Assembly: GCA_964400105.1 (NCBI GenBank)
Contig: CAYNTG010000018.1
Location: forward strand, 1-35,600
Direction: 5' to 3'
Length of the DNA: 35,600 nucleotides
Origin: CAYNTG01 sp964400105
Lineage (GTDB): Bacteria; UBP14; UBA6098
Part shown: piece by piece, positions 24,897 to 34,300 of the stretch
How positions within the stretch are numbered: position 1 is the stretch's first letter
How the letters are laid out: each line of letters opens with the position of its first letter
The notes under the pieces: model-generated
Told to the model about the DNA's origin: nothing
Database searches by the model: none
Seen by the model: only the letters and a program-made list of their open reading frames with translations
Program-made: the position numbers and the translations under genes

Positions 24897-26993
24897 TTAT
24901 TCTTCCCCGGCGGTTTTCTTGGATTCTTCGATGATCTTTTTTGCAACATCGTAAGGAACCTCTGTGTAGTGGTCGAAATCTCTCGTGAAGAATCCCCGTC
25001 CCTGCGTGAGGCTTCTGAGGATTGTGGAGTATTTATAGAGTTCGGCCTGCGGCACCTGAGATTTGACCTTTGTGAAAGTGCCGAGCGGTTCGATTCCGCT
25101 AATTTTGCCGCGTCTCGCGGATATATCGCCCATAACATCGCCGGTGAACTCGCCCGGAACGACGATCTCGACATTGTCGATCGGTTCGAGAAGGTATGGA
25201 TCGGCGTTCTCGAAAGCAGCCTTGAAACCGATATGCGCGGCGATCTTGAACGCCATTTCCGATGAATCGACCGCGTGGTAGCTGCCATAATAGAGGGCAA
25301 CGCGAACATCGACGACCTTGTAACCGGCCAAAACGCCCTTTTCGAGCATCTCTTTTACACCTTTATCGACGGCCGGGATAAACTTGTTCGGAACGACACC
25401 GCCGGATATCTCATTGAGGAATTCGTATCCATCGCCTCGCGGCACCGGTTCCAAACGGAGCCATGCATCGCCGAACTGACCTCGACCGCCTGTTTGTTTT
25501 TTATGTCTTCCCTGAGCTTTGGCCGTTTTTCGGATGGTCTCGCGATACTTGATGCGCGGTTTTTCGAGTTCCACCTCGACGCCGAACTGATCCTTGAGTT
25601 TTCCGACGATCATATCGAGTTGAAGCTCGCCCTGACCGTGCAAAAGCGTTTGTTTAAGCTCGGAGTCAACTTCGTAAGTGAACGTTGCATCCTCTTCGGA
25701 CAATCTCGCCAAACCTGTGGCGATCTTTTCCTCTTCGCCCTTTTCTTTGGCACGCACCGCGATATCTATAACCGGTTTCGGAAAATCTATCGGCGGGAAT
25801 ATTTTCTGGCTGGATTTTGTGCAAAGGGTATCGCCGGTGCTTGTGCCCTTGAGCTTCACGGTAACGCCGATATCTCCGGCGATCAGCGATTTTACCTCCA
25901 CCCTTTCTTTTCCCCGCGTGATATAAAGGGTTCCGAGCCTTTCGCCGATTCCGTGGTTGGGATTATACAGCTCGGATCCGTTATCGACGGTGCCGGAAAA
26001 GACCTTGAAATATGTCAATTTGCCGACATGTTCCTCGGAATGGACCTTGAATACGAGGGCGCTCGTCGGTTTGCTTTTGTCGATCTCGACGACCTCTTCA
26101 AATCCCTCATCGCCCATCGACTTTTTCGCCATAACCTTGCCGATGTCCTTCGGAGAGGGCAGAAGATTGACGATTGCGTTGAGAACAATCTCCGTGCCGA
26201 TATTATTCGATGCGCTGACCGGAATCACCGGGAAGAGCTTGCCGGCTGCGACGGCCGTGTTTAATCCGGCGATAAGCTCGTCCTCCGAAAGCTCGCCCAC
26301 CTCGAAATATTTTTCGAGAAGTTTGTCGTCTGATTCTGCGACGGCCTCAGTAAGTTGCATTCTGTATTCGGCGATCTGCTCTTCGAGCTCGGCTGGAATC
26401 GGGACCTCTTTTCCCTTTCCTTTTCCACCGCGCTCGAACGAATAGGCTTTTTTTGCAAGCAAGTCTATAACGCCGTTGAACGACCCGGAAACACCGATCG
26501 GGATAGCGATTGGGGCCACTCCTTTTCCGAATGCATCCTGAAGCTCCTTCACCGCTTTTGAGAAATCCGCGTTATCGCGATCCATCCGATTTACGATAAA
26601 TATACATGGCTTTCCTGCGAGACGCTCCCATGCGGTCTGTGTCCCGACCTCGACGGCGTTCTGAGACGAAACAAGCATCAAGCCGGAATCCGCAACCCGA
26701 ACCCCGCTGATAACCTCGCCGACAAAATCGTTGTAACCGGGCGTATCGAGGATATTTATCTTCGTTTTGTTATGCTCGGCAAAAAGCAAAGAAAGCTGAA
26801 TCGAGCTTTTCCTATCTATCTCTGCGGGGTGATAATCGCTTGTGGTGTTACCATCTTCGATGGTTCCCAAACGGTTCAACGCCCCGGTAGTGTAGAGTAT
26901 CGCCTCTGCCATTGTTGTTTTACCAATACCGCCATGAGAAAGAAGAACGACGTTCCGAATACTATCTGTCTCGAACTGTTTAACCTCTGCCAC
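24897..26993 (-). CDS. Elongation factor G-like GTPase (EF-G2 type)
   Basis: The 698-residue, five-domain translation GTPase covers the full EF-G length. The P-loop is 'SHGGIGKTT' (19-27) instead of 'AHIDAGKTT'; switch I has Ser64 in 'RKSSIQLS' where EF-G has the RGITI Thr; the DTPG motif is 'DTPGYNDF' (83-90) with Tyr87 at the catalytic His position; G4 is NRMD (135-138). These features mark the EF-G2 subgroup rather than the canonical FusA. Domain IV has 'GRHKKQTGGRGQFGDAWL', and domain V ends with 'RSLTQGRGFFTRDFDHYTEVP'. EF-G2 proteins bind ribosomes, but their role is debated. It is monocistronic with its own promoter and terminator. Confidence 0.92.
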   Translation of the reverse strand: MAEVKQFETDSIRNVVLLSHGGIGKTTMAEAILYTTGALNRLGTIEDGNTTSDYHPAEIDRKSSIQLSLLFAEHNKTKINILDTPGYNDFVGEVISGVRVADSGLMLVSSQNAVEVGTQTAWERLAGKPCIFIVNRMDRDNADFSKAVKELQDAFGKGVAPIAIPIGVSGSFNGVIDLLAKKAYSFERGGKGKGKEVPIPAELEEQIAEYRMQLTEAVAESDDKLLEKYFEVGELSEDELIAGLNTAVAAGKLFPVIPVSASNNIGTEIVLNAIVNLLPSPKDIGKVMAKKSMGDEGFEEVVEIDKSKPTSALVFKVHSEEHVGKLTYFKVFSGTVDNGSELYNPNHGIGERLGTLYITRGKERVEVKSLIAGDIGVTVKLKGTSTGDTLCTKSSQKIFPPIDFPKPVIDIAVRAKEKGEEEKIATGLARLSEEDATFTYEVDSELKQTLLHGQGELQLDMIVGKLKDQFGVEVELEKPRIKYRETIRKTAKAQGRHKKQTGGRGQFGDAWLRLEPVPRGDGYEFLNEISGGVVPNKFIPAVDKGVKEMLEKGVLAGYKVVDVRVALYYGSYHAVDSSEMAFKIAAHIGFKAAFENADPYLLEPIDNVEIVVPGEFTGDVMGDISARRGKISGIEPLGTFTKVKSQVPQAELYKYSTILRSLTQGRGFFTRDFDHYTEVPYDVAKKIIEESKKTAGEE

Positions 26994-27275
26994 GGGAACC
27001 CCTTAATTTTGTGTGTTTCAATTCATACCTATTCAAAATAAGTTTTTAAGTTACTCAAAGCATTATAATTTGTCAATAATAATATTTTTTTGGTGTGTCG
27101 GGTAAATGGGCATGGTCCCCCCTGCCTTATAATATAATGGGTGATTGTGTCTAAAAGAACAGGAAAAATAACCGACTAAATTGCACCAGAACCTAAGTGA
27201 TAATACAAGAAAAAAACTTGATTTGAGCCTGAAAGAAAACGATCAAAACCAGTGCGAATAGTAGAGTTAGTAACG
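26994..27275. other. AT-rich intergenic region
   Basis: These 282 bases contain the EF-G-like gene promoter near 27048-27076 and the region after mnmE. No hairpin with T-run ends mnmE here, and no gene or RNA is recognised. Confidence 0.5.
27048..27076 (-). promoter_or_regulatory. Promoter of the EF-G-like gene
   Basis: On the minus strand a perfect TTGACA (27076-27071) with TAACTT 17 bases downstream (27053-27048). The -10 box is weak. Confidence 0.45.
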
Positions 27276-28625
27276 CTATTTCCCAATGCAGAAACCGTCG
27301 AGGACACGTTCGATAATATCGGCTGCTGGGTTTTTGCCGATAGATTCGCTAAGGGATTTCGATGTATGCGCGATCTCCTCGATCGCAGCATCGATAGCGC
27401 CTATCCCGGTTGCATAGATAGCGCTCTCGACAGATTCTATCGCGTCGTCGATGCGCTCGATCTGCCAGCTTCCCGCCCAAATTGGATCGCCATCTTCGGA
27501 CGAGAGGGCGCGTGCGATCTCCTCTCGAAGACTCTCGATTCCGGTGCCTTCGAGCGCACTAATCGGGATTCCGGGGTCGCGCCTGCCGCCGATGTCGGAT
27601 TTGTTCAGCACAATAATTCGTTTTTTATCATCGGTTTTGGAAAGCGCCGCTACTTCCTCTGAAGATAATTCGCGGCTCGCATCGATAACGAATATCACGA
27701 GATCGGCGTCCGCAAGGCGCTTGTGAGCCATATCGACGCCGATAAGCTCGACGCCGTCGTCGGTCTCTCGAAGCCCCGCCGTATCGACAAGGATCGCGGC
27801 GATCCCGTCGAAATCGCACCGCTCCTCGATAAGATCGCGCGTCGTTCCCGGCTCGCTGTGGACGATGCACCGCTCCCTTCCGAGCAAGGCGTTTGTGAGC
27901 GTCGATTTGCCGACATTCGGAAGCCCGGCGACAACGACGACCGCCTCCCTCACCGAGCTATGCCCCTGTCTAATATCGCGGGCGAGCGTTTCGACGACGG
28001 TTTTTATCCCGGTTAATTTCGTTGCAATCGTTCCTAAATTATCTCTCTCAATTTGTTCCGGAAACTCCGTTTCGGCGGCGGTTTGCAGCTCGATTTCCTC
28101 GAGCTTTTCGATAATCGGTGTAATTCTTCTGCCGTAATCGCCTCCGAGGGTTCTCGCGGCTGCTTTTGCTGCGACTATTCCCGGCGCTTCGATAAGAGCG
28201 CTTATCGCTCCCGCTTCGGAGAGGGTCATCTTACCATGAAGAATGGCGCGAAGCGTGAACTCCCCCGGCGACGCCGGGCGTGCGCCAAGCTCGACCGCAC
28301 GATTTTCCACGGCGGACAGAAGCGGCGGACTTCCATGAAGCGTGAACTCGACGATATCCTCGCCGGTGAAGGATTTGGGCGCACGCCAGACCGTTACGAC
28401 GCCGGTATCGATAAGCCCGTCACCCGTATCGATAGTGGACACTCTGGCAGAACCGCCACGAAGGCTTTTCAGGTCGATTTTCGTGTGCAAAAGCGCTGAA
28501 GATATATTGATAGCATCCGAACCGGATAACCGAATTATCCCGAGGGCGCCGCGACCGGGCGGAGTCGAGATTGCAACGATAGTGTCGTTCCGAGGAAGCT
28601 CGAGGATTCCCGGAACAGCGGCCAT
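27276..28625 (-). CDS. mnmE: tRNA uridine-5-carboxymethylaminomethyl GTPase MnmE
   Basis: Modifies the wobble uridine of several tRNAs together with MnmG. The 449 residues comprise the N-terminal folate-binding domain ('DTIVAISTPPGRGALGIIRLSG', 14-35, written in parts: DTIVAIST, GALGIIRLSG), the helical domain ('GEFTLRAILHGKMTLSEA'), and the G domain with G1 GLPNVGKST (234-242), G2 GTTRD (260-264), G3 DTAGL (281-285) and G4 NKSD (341-344). The C-terminus is FCIGK, with the catalytic Cys. It starts one base after the yidC stop (TGA-G-ATG), so translation is coupled. mnmG, often downstream, is absent. Confidence 0.96.
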   Translation of the reverse strand: MAAVPGILELPRNDTIVAISTPPGRGALGIIRLSGSDAINISSALLHTKIDLKSLRGGSARVSTIDTGDGLIDTGVVTVWRAPKSFTGEDIVEFTLHGSPPLLSAVENRAVELGARPASPGEFTLRAILHGKMTLSEAGAISALIEAPGIVAAKAAARTLGGDYGRRITPIIEKLEEIELQTAAETEFPEQIERDNLGTIATKLTGIKTVVETLARDIRQGHSSVREAVVVVAGLPNVGKSTLTNALLGRERCIVHSEPGTTRDLIEERCDFDGIAAILVDTAGLRETDDGVELIGVDMAHKRLADADLVIFVIDASRELSSEEVAALSKTDDKKRIIVLNKSDIGGRRDPGIPISALEGTGIESLREEIARALSSEDGDPIWAGSWQIERIDDAIESVESAIYATGIGAIDAAIEEIAHTSKSLSESIGKNPAADIIERVLDGFCIGK

Positions 28626-28626
28626 C

Positions 28627-30354
28627 TCAAACAGACCTTACAAGCTGACTGTCTCTCTTGGATTGGTATTCGACCCGGAGCGTTTGCGCCAGCGATAGGA
28701 CATTGAAGCAAAGCCAATAAAGCACGAGGCCGGACGGCATATTTCTGAACATAAAGAGGAAGAGAAGCGGCATCATATAAACCATCATCTTCTGCTTCGG
28801 GTCCTTTATCGTGAGCTTCTGCTGAATGAACATCGTCAAGCCCATCAGGATCGGCAGGACATAGAACGGGTCTTTTATTGAAAGGTCGGTGAGCCAAAGC
28901 ATAAACGGCGCGCCGCGAAGGGCAAATGAATTCCGAAGCATTGAAAACAGCGCAAAGAAGATCGGCATCTGCGGCAGAAGCGGAAGGCATCCGCCGAGCG
29001 GGTTGATCTTCTCTTTTTTATAGAGCTTCATCGTCTCTTCGTTCATCTTGCTGACATCGGTGGAGTATTTTTCCCGCAGCACGGAGAGTTTCGGTTCCAG
29101 ATCCTTCATTCTCCTCATGCTCTCCATCTGCTTGCGCGACAACGGATAAAGCAGCAGCTTGATCAGGATACTGAAGACGATTATGACGACACCGTAGTTT
29201 TTCAGGACACTGAACATCGCATCGAATATCCAGATGAATAATTTGGTTATCGGCGCAAGCCAGCGCCATCCGAGATCGACGGTTTTCTCGAAATCTTTGG
29301 AATATTCCTTCATGATTTTGAGGTCGCGCGGGCCGATATAGATCAGATCGTGCCTCGAAAGCGGCATCTCGCCGCCGAATCGGCTCAGCCCGACGCCTAT
29401 CGCCGGCACCTGCACGTTCGAGTCGTCGTATTTGTCGCTCGAATACCATACTCCGTCACAGCGAACACCCGAAGCCGTGCCCTCTTCCGGGGCGATAATA
29501 ACTGCAAAATATTTATTCAACGTTGCCACAAACTGCGTATTCCCCTCGTGGGAAAGGCGCGGACGCTCGCTTTTGCCGAATTTTTCGGAATCGTATTCGC
29601 CGTCCATTATATATCCACAGCGATAACTCGTCGATACATTCGTTTTGACGCGAGGATCGGAAGGCTCGAGCCCCTTGCGCCACCAGAGAACGGTTTCATC
29701 GACATGGTCTGTCGTGCTGTCGCCTGCGAAAAGTGTCGTATGGTCGAACGAGTAATCGTCGAAGCGGAAATGGTATCTTCGCTGAAGAATGCCACCGCCT
29801 GGAAGCGATGCGACGAATGTTACGGCTCCCTCGTCGTTCGTTTCGGATAGGATAAGCGTATCACGATCCGTGACGAATGAAAGCCCCGCGCTGGACATCG
29901 CCTTTTTGCCGACAAAACCGACAACCTCGAAATTCGATCCGAGAATCTCGGTGTTGCAGAATTCCATAGGCTTGTCGGAGATGTCCACAAACTCGCTGCT
30001 CACAATCGACTCGATATCTCCGCCCTTCGTTGTTAGCACGAATGTATATTTCCCGGTTTGAACGAATACCTTTTTTTCGGGAATCGTATCGAGGACCGCC
30101 GCGGACTGTTTAACATCGCCTATCGAGTGATCGGAAGGCGTGGTATCGCCGGTCGATGCAAGCTCGTGCCGTGAAATTTTATCGTCGCTATCCGGTCGGC
30201 CGATATCCGCACCCGTGGCGTCGCTGTGGGCTTCGGAGAGTGTATCCGCTTCGGTCGAATCCACAGGTTCACCGCTTATGAACTTGGTATAATAGGGGGT
30301 AAGGACCAAAATCGCCGCGATAATAATAAGACCGATGATCGTTCTTTTATCCAT
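28627..30354 (-). CDS. yidC: Membrane protein insertase YidC
   Basis: Inserts and folds inner-membrane proteins, alone or with SecYEG. The product has 575 residues from the ATG at 30354, with GAGG just upstream; the frame extends 13 codons further but without support. Residues 6-20 form the first membrane helix; a large periplasmic domain (about 60-340), typical of Gram-negative YidC, follows. The Oxa1-like core has 'YGVVIIVFSILIKLLLYPLS', 'INPLGGCLPLLPQMPIFFAL', 'FMLWLTDLSIKDPFYVLPIL' and 'MPSGLVLYWLCFNVLSLAQ'. The hydrophilic-groove Arg is probably in the first core helix region. It overlaps yidD by 8 bases and precedes mnmE by one base. The jag/khpB gene often found next to yidC is missing. 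Confidence 0.96.
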   Translation of the reverse strand: MDKRTIIGLIIIAAILVLTPYYTKFISGEPVDSTEADTLSEAHSDATGADIGRPDSDDKISRHELASTGDTTPSDHSIGDVKQSAAVLDTIPEKKVFVQTGKYTFVLTTKGGDIESIVSSEFVDISDKPMEFCNTEILGSNFEVVGFVGKKAMSSAGLSFVTDRDTLILSETNDEGAVTFVASLPGGGILQRRYHFRFDDYSFDHTTLFAGDSTTDHVDETVLWWRKGLEPSDPRVKTNVSTSYRCGYIMDGEYDSEKFGKSERPRLSHEGNTQFVATLNKYFAVIIAPEEGTASGVRCDGVWYSSDKYDDSNVQVPAIGVGLSRFGGEMPLSRHDLIYIGPRDLKIMKEYSKDFEKTVDLGWRWLAPITKLFIWIFDAMFSVLKNYGVVIIVFSILIKLLLYPLSRKQMESMRRMKDLEPKLSVLREKYSTDVSKMNEETMKLYKKEKINPLGGCLPLLPQMPIFFALFSMLRNSFALRGAPFMLWLTDLSIKDPFYVLPILMGLTMFIQQKLTIKDPKQKMMVYMMPLLFLFMFRNMPSGLVLYWLCFNVLSLAQTLRVEYQSKRDSQLVRSV

Positions 30355-30604
30355 TCTTACCTCTATGTGCTTGTGGCACCGGATCGAATCCACCCGGATT
30401 TAATGGTTGACAACGCGAAATTCGACGCAACGCGAGCCATGAACCGCGAAAAGCCCCATGGATAGATATCGCCTCGTAGGCATATTGGCTGCACGTCGGG
30501 TAGAACCGACATGTCGGCGGCTTGATCCGCCCTATTGTCCATCGATAAAGCTCGATCGAACCCAGTAGCAGCCATTTGAGCGGATTGAATCGCCTATTTG
30601 CCAA
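30347..30604 (-). CDS. yidD: Membrane protein insertion efficiency factor YidD
   Basis: Small membrane-associated helper of YidC. Predicted length is 85 residues from a TTG at 30604, chosen because GGAAAGG lies 6 bases upstream and family members are 70-90 residues; an ATG at 30643 would overlap rnpA by 50 bases. The signature is complete: 'LYRWTIGRIKPPTCRFYPTCSQYAYEAI' (in parts CRFYPTCSQYA), 'HGAFRGSW', 'RISRCQPLNPGGFDPVP'. It overlaps rnpA by 11 bases and yidC by 8 bases, a tightly coupled arrangement. Confidence 0.93.
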   Translation of the reverse strand: MANRRFNPLKWLLLGSIELYRWTIGRIKPPTCRFYPTCSQYAYEAISIHGAFRGSWLALRRISRCQPLNPGGFDPVPQAHRGKNG

Positions 30605-30926
30605 GAGACGCCTTTCCGGCGATGTCGCCGAGGTCTCGAACAAGCTCTTTCTCCTGGACGTTCGGTGAACGGACTATCACGAGATAGTGAACGCCGTCCG
30701 GGAAAAGATCGAGATGCAATCTTATCCATTCGCTCAAAACGCGCCTCGTTCGGTTTCTCCTGACCGCATTGCCTATCCTTTTCGTGACGATAAAGGCGAA
30801 TTTTCTTCCGCACCTACCGCGAATCGTTTTCAAAACGATACCCCGGCTATAATAGACCTCACCACTCCGACGAAATTCCTCGAATGCTCTTCTACCCTTG
30901 AGCCTGAATTCGCGCGGCAAAGCCAC
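30594..30926 (-). CDS. rnpA: Ribonuclease P protein component
   Basis: Protein subunit of RNase P, which matures tRNA 5' ends. The 110-residue product starts at a GTG at 30926, two bases after the rpmH stop, with GAGAAGAAG inside rpmH as a weak ribosome binding site. Family features are 'PREFRLKGRRAFEEFRRSG', 'FAFIVTKRIGNAVRRNRTRR' (the RNR motif that contacts P RNA) and 'YLVIVRSPN'. It has the basic composition expected for RNA binding. Confidence 0.96.
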   Translation of the reverse strand: MALPREFRLKGRRAFEEFRRSGEVYYSRGIVLKTIRGRCGRKFAFIVTKRIGNAVRRNRTRRVLSEWIRLHLDLFPDGVHYLVIVRSPNVQEKELVRDLGDIAGKASLGK

Positions 30927-30928
30927 AT

Positions 30929-31090
30929 CTATTGCTTCTTCTCGCCCTTAGTCGTAACCTTGACGCAGAGCTGATGGCGGCCCTTCTTGCGACGCCTTGC
31001 AAGAATCCTACGACCGTTCGCCGAACTCATCCTGGAGCGGAAACCGTGTTTTCTAAGGCGCTTGATCCTGCTTTTCTTTGTGATACGCAT
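30929..31090 (-). CDS. rpmH: Ribosomal protein bL34
   Basis: A small 53-residue gene. Sequence: 'MRITKKSRIKRLRKHGFRSR', then 'MSSANGRRILARRRKKGRHQ', then LCVKVTTKGEKKQ. The conserved 'KHGFRSRM' and 'GRRILARRRKKGR' identify bL34; the C-terminal tail of about 8 residues is longer than in E. coli. A GAGAGG ribosome binding site precedes the ATG. It is the first gene of the rpmH-rnpA-yidD-yidC-mnmE operon. Confidence 0.96.
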   Translation of the reverse strand: MRITKKSRIKRLRKHGFRSRMSSANGRRILARRRKKGRHQLCVKVTTKGEKKQ

Positions 31091-31131
31091 CGAATATCCC
31101 TCTCATTAATACTCTTTTCTATAAACCAATT

Positions 31132-31159
31132 AATATATGTCATGGTTGAAATATGTCAA
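31132..31159 (-). promoter_or_regulatory. Promoter of the rpmH operon
   Basis: On the minus strand a perfect TTGACA (31159-31154), 16 bases, TATATT (31137-31132), about 40 bases before the rpmH ATG. No DnaA-box cluster is seen in 31091-31379. Confidence 0.75.
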
Positions 31160-31318
31160 TGATTAATTTCTATCGATTTATCGGGTAATTGAAGATGAAC
31201 CGTAAGATGAGATCGAACTTAACCTTAGACTATTTTTTTAATCCTCCAAATGGTCGAGGAGATTGTTGAATAATGGTTATCGTGTCCTTTTGCCGGATAA
31301 TCTCGCTTATTAGCTAAG

Positions 31319-31346
31319 TTGAATTACCAACTATAATATATATATT
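31319..31346 (+). promoter_or_regulatory. Promoter of the giant repeat protein gene
   Basis: TTGAAT (31319-31324), 16 bases, TATATT (31341-31346), 33 bases before the GTG at 31380. Same spacing and -10 as the divergent rpmH promoter. Confidence 0.5.
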
Positions 31347-31379
31347 TAAGTGAATATAAATAAATTGATAGGAGTTCTC

Positions 31380-34300
31380 GTGAAATATTTGAGGATAGTT
31401 TTTATATTGGTTTTTGTCGGTTTCTGTATGGCGGAGACAGGCGATGGCGAATCTTCATTATCCGCCGAAGGCATGGATCTCGAAGCGGTTCGCGACTCGT
31501 TTATGCTCGCTATGCCCGATCCCGGTGTCGAGCCGGAGGCTTATGGAGAATGGAAACGATCCTATGCCTTCACGATGAGCGAAATCCGCCGTGCGGGTCG
31601 TGAAAGGCCAGCCGAGCCGATGGATTTTATCGTCTCAAACGGATATGTTACTGCGGAGGTTTGCGAATCGGAGGGCGGCTTCGAGGAAGGGGCCGACCCG
31701 AGCGGTGGAGGTTCTTACGATGATTTGACATTCTCATATCCAAGTCCCTGCGATCCAACGGACTGGACGATGTATTATGTCGATGGAAGCTGGGCTAAAA
31801 CGGTAAATTGGTGCTTAGATCCGGAGATGCCCGCGCCATCTTCGCGCTGGGAGTCGGGTGATACCGCCTATGCCATTTGGAATAGCTGGCACGGCGTTTA
31901 TATTCGTCAGGAGATTACGGTAGTTTCGCTTGGAACGGTTCCGGGCGATAACGAACAGGTCATGTTCAAGGCGATAATGAAGCCTGCCGACGGTAGCTGC
32001 CACGACGTGGGCTGCATTCGCTATTACGATACGAAGCTCGATTCGGACGATGCGGCTGATATATCCACCGCATCTGGATATACCGGTATAGCGGAGATAT
32101 TCATCGCACCGGATATTCCATCGATATGGCGTGCATACGAGGGCGGCTACCCACCCATCCCTGGTGCTTTAACCGCTCTCGGCATATTAATCGGTTTCGA
32201 GGCCGAGATGCCCGATGTTTTCTGGTATGGCAGTTGGTTGGATAGCCATTGTGACTGCGATTGGGCAAATAGCGATTGGGCTGCGGAAATCGGTTCTATA
32301 TATACGGATTCCGCTACGATGGTAAAATGGGGTTCACGCTTGGTTTGCGAGGGGGATTCATCGGTTTTCGTTACGTATTACGGAATCGGCGATATCGTGA
32401 TCGGAACCGACCTCACGATCAACGCGGGTTTGCCAACCTTTTCCGCCGGCTGCGTTACCGTAGCACCGAATCCGTTCGACATCGATGCGATCATCACGAA
32501 CCCCGGAGCCTTTTCCGCAGATAGCGTTATGGTAAGCATTTCCCTGCCGACCGGTTTGAGCGTTGCAAGCGGCGCGAACCCGCAGAATCTGGGGGCCATC
32601 GCCGGATACGGCGGTGGCGGTATCGCGTCGTGGTCGATTTTAATCGACCCGTCGATCTTTGGAACCACGGTTTGCTATGACATTACGGTTACATGGACCG
32701 GCAGCGGACCGGTTGGCGGACCGATTACCGAGCACTATTGCATCGATATTCCCGCACCGGCGGAGTTCGATGTCGTCGGCTATGCCGAGGACGATACGCT
32801 CTGCTCCGGCGAGTGCACGATGCTCCACGCCATCCTCGACACGACGGAGATTCCAGATCATACGTGGATATATACATGGTTCCCGGCGGATTTTCTGTCC
32901 GATCCGACAAACCCGCATACTATCGCCTGCCCGGAAAGCACCATCACATATTGGATCGTGGCGACCGATCGAATCGATTGCGTCGATACGGATTCCGTCA
33001 CGATCGTCGTCGAGCCGATCCCTACCGTCGTTATCGGGGATACGGTTATCTGCACGGGCGATATCTTGACGATCGTTCCAATGGTTACCCCGGACGATCC
33101 CGGAAACACATACCTCTGGTCCCCGGACGGCCAGACGACGCGCGAGATCACCGTTTCGCCAACCACCATTACCGTTTATGGGCTTGCTGTAACATCGCCC
33201 GGCGGTTGTCTTGGCTATGACGAGGCGAGGGTAATCGTGGATCCGATCGTTATTGCCGACGCGGGATTCGATCAATCGACCTGCCTCGGCGACAGCATTA
33301 TGCTCGGCGGTTCACCGACGGGCGACGGCGGAGACGGCGCTTATAGCTACATCTGGGAACTGCCAGATGGACTCGGCGATCCGGCGGGCGCGAATCCAAA
33401 TGCTTCTCCCGAATCCACGACGACATATATTCTCACCGTCATCGATGGAGTGGGGTGCATGGCTACCGATACGGTCGTTGTGAATATCGATTTGCCCCCG
33501 TCGGGGCTGAACCTCGTTTATCCCCCGGACGACACGACCGGGATGCTTCCGGGCTATCTGACGCTCGATTGGGACAGCGCGGTCGGTGTCGCGCCGATCA
33601 CCTACGATGTTTATATGGACGGTATTCAAGTGGCTATCGGCCTTACGGATACATATTTCGATACCGTGGCGAGTTGCAGCGAGAATGTCCATTGGATGGT
33701 TATCGCGCAGAATCACTGCGGCGCGGATACGAGTGAGCTTTGGGAATATTCGGTTGTCGATTGCGATCCGCCGTGGAGCAGTCTTATCGATCCTTTCGAC
33801 GGGGCATGGACGGCCTGCGACGATCAGGAGATTTGGCTTATCGTAAGCGACGATGTCGCTATCGACACTATGTCGCTCCGTTTCACTCTCGATGGAATAA
33901 TTTATGAAATCACCCATCCGAACCTGTCGATCCGCGACGATTCGATTTTGGTATATACGCCCTCGCCGCTTTGGTCGGACGGCGACACGGTGGTTTGGTC
34001 GCTGGATTCCCTTTCGGACGACCTCGGAATCGCGACGTTCCTGCTTCCTCGCGGAATTTTTTATGTCGATCTGAGTTCGCCGGCGGCATGGGGTTTTTAT
34101 CCGCCGGACGGCGCGGTTATCGGCGATGAATATCCATTCATCTCGGCATGGATTGCCGATTCGCTTTCCGGCCTCGACAGTTCGAGCGTATATATTTCGG
34201 TGGATGGGACTCTTTATTATTACGGTTTCGGCACGCTTTCACACTCATGGGATGCGCTTGGAATCGGGATGTCGCTATGGGTCGATAGCACGCTTCATGC

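Noticed and set aside
24203..25309. 368-codon minus-strand open frame across rpe and the EF-G-like gene
   Set aside because: It runs antisense to rpe, through a terminator and repeat, and out of frame in the EF-G-like gene; the translation has shadow composition.
25275..26264. 329-codon plus-strand open frame opposite the EF-G-like gene
   Set aside because: Antisense to a clearly conserved GTPase; no family motif.
31091..31379. Possible replication origin next to rpmH
   Set aside because: AT-rich, but no cluster of TTATCCACA-like DnaA boxes and no dnaA gene is visible.
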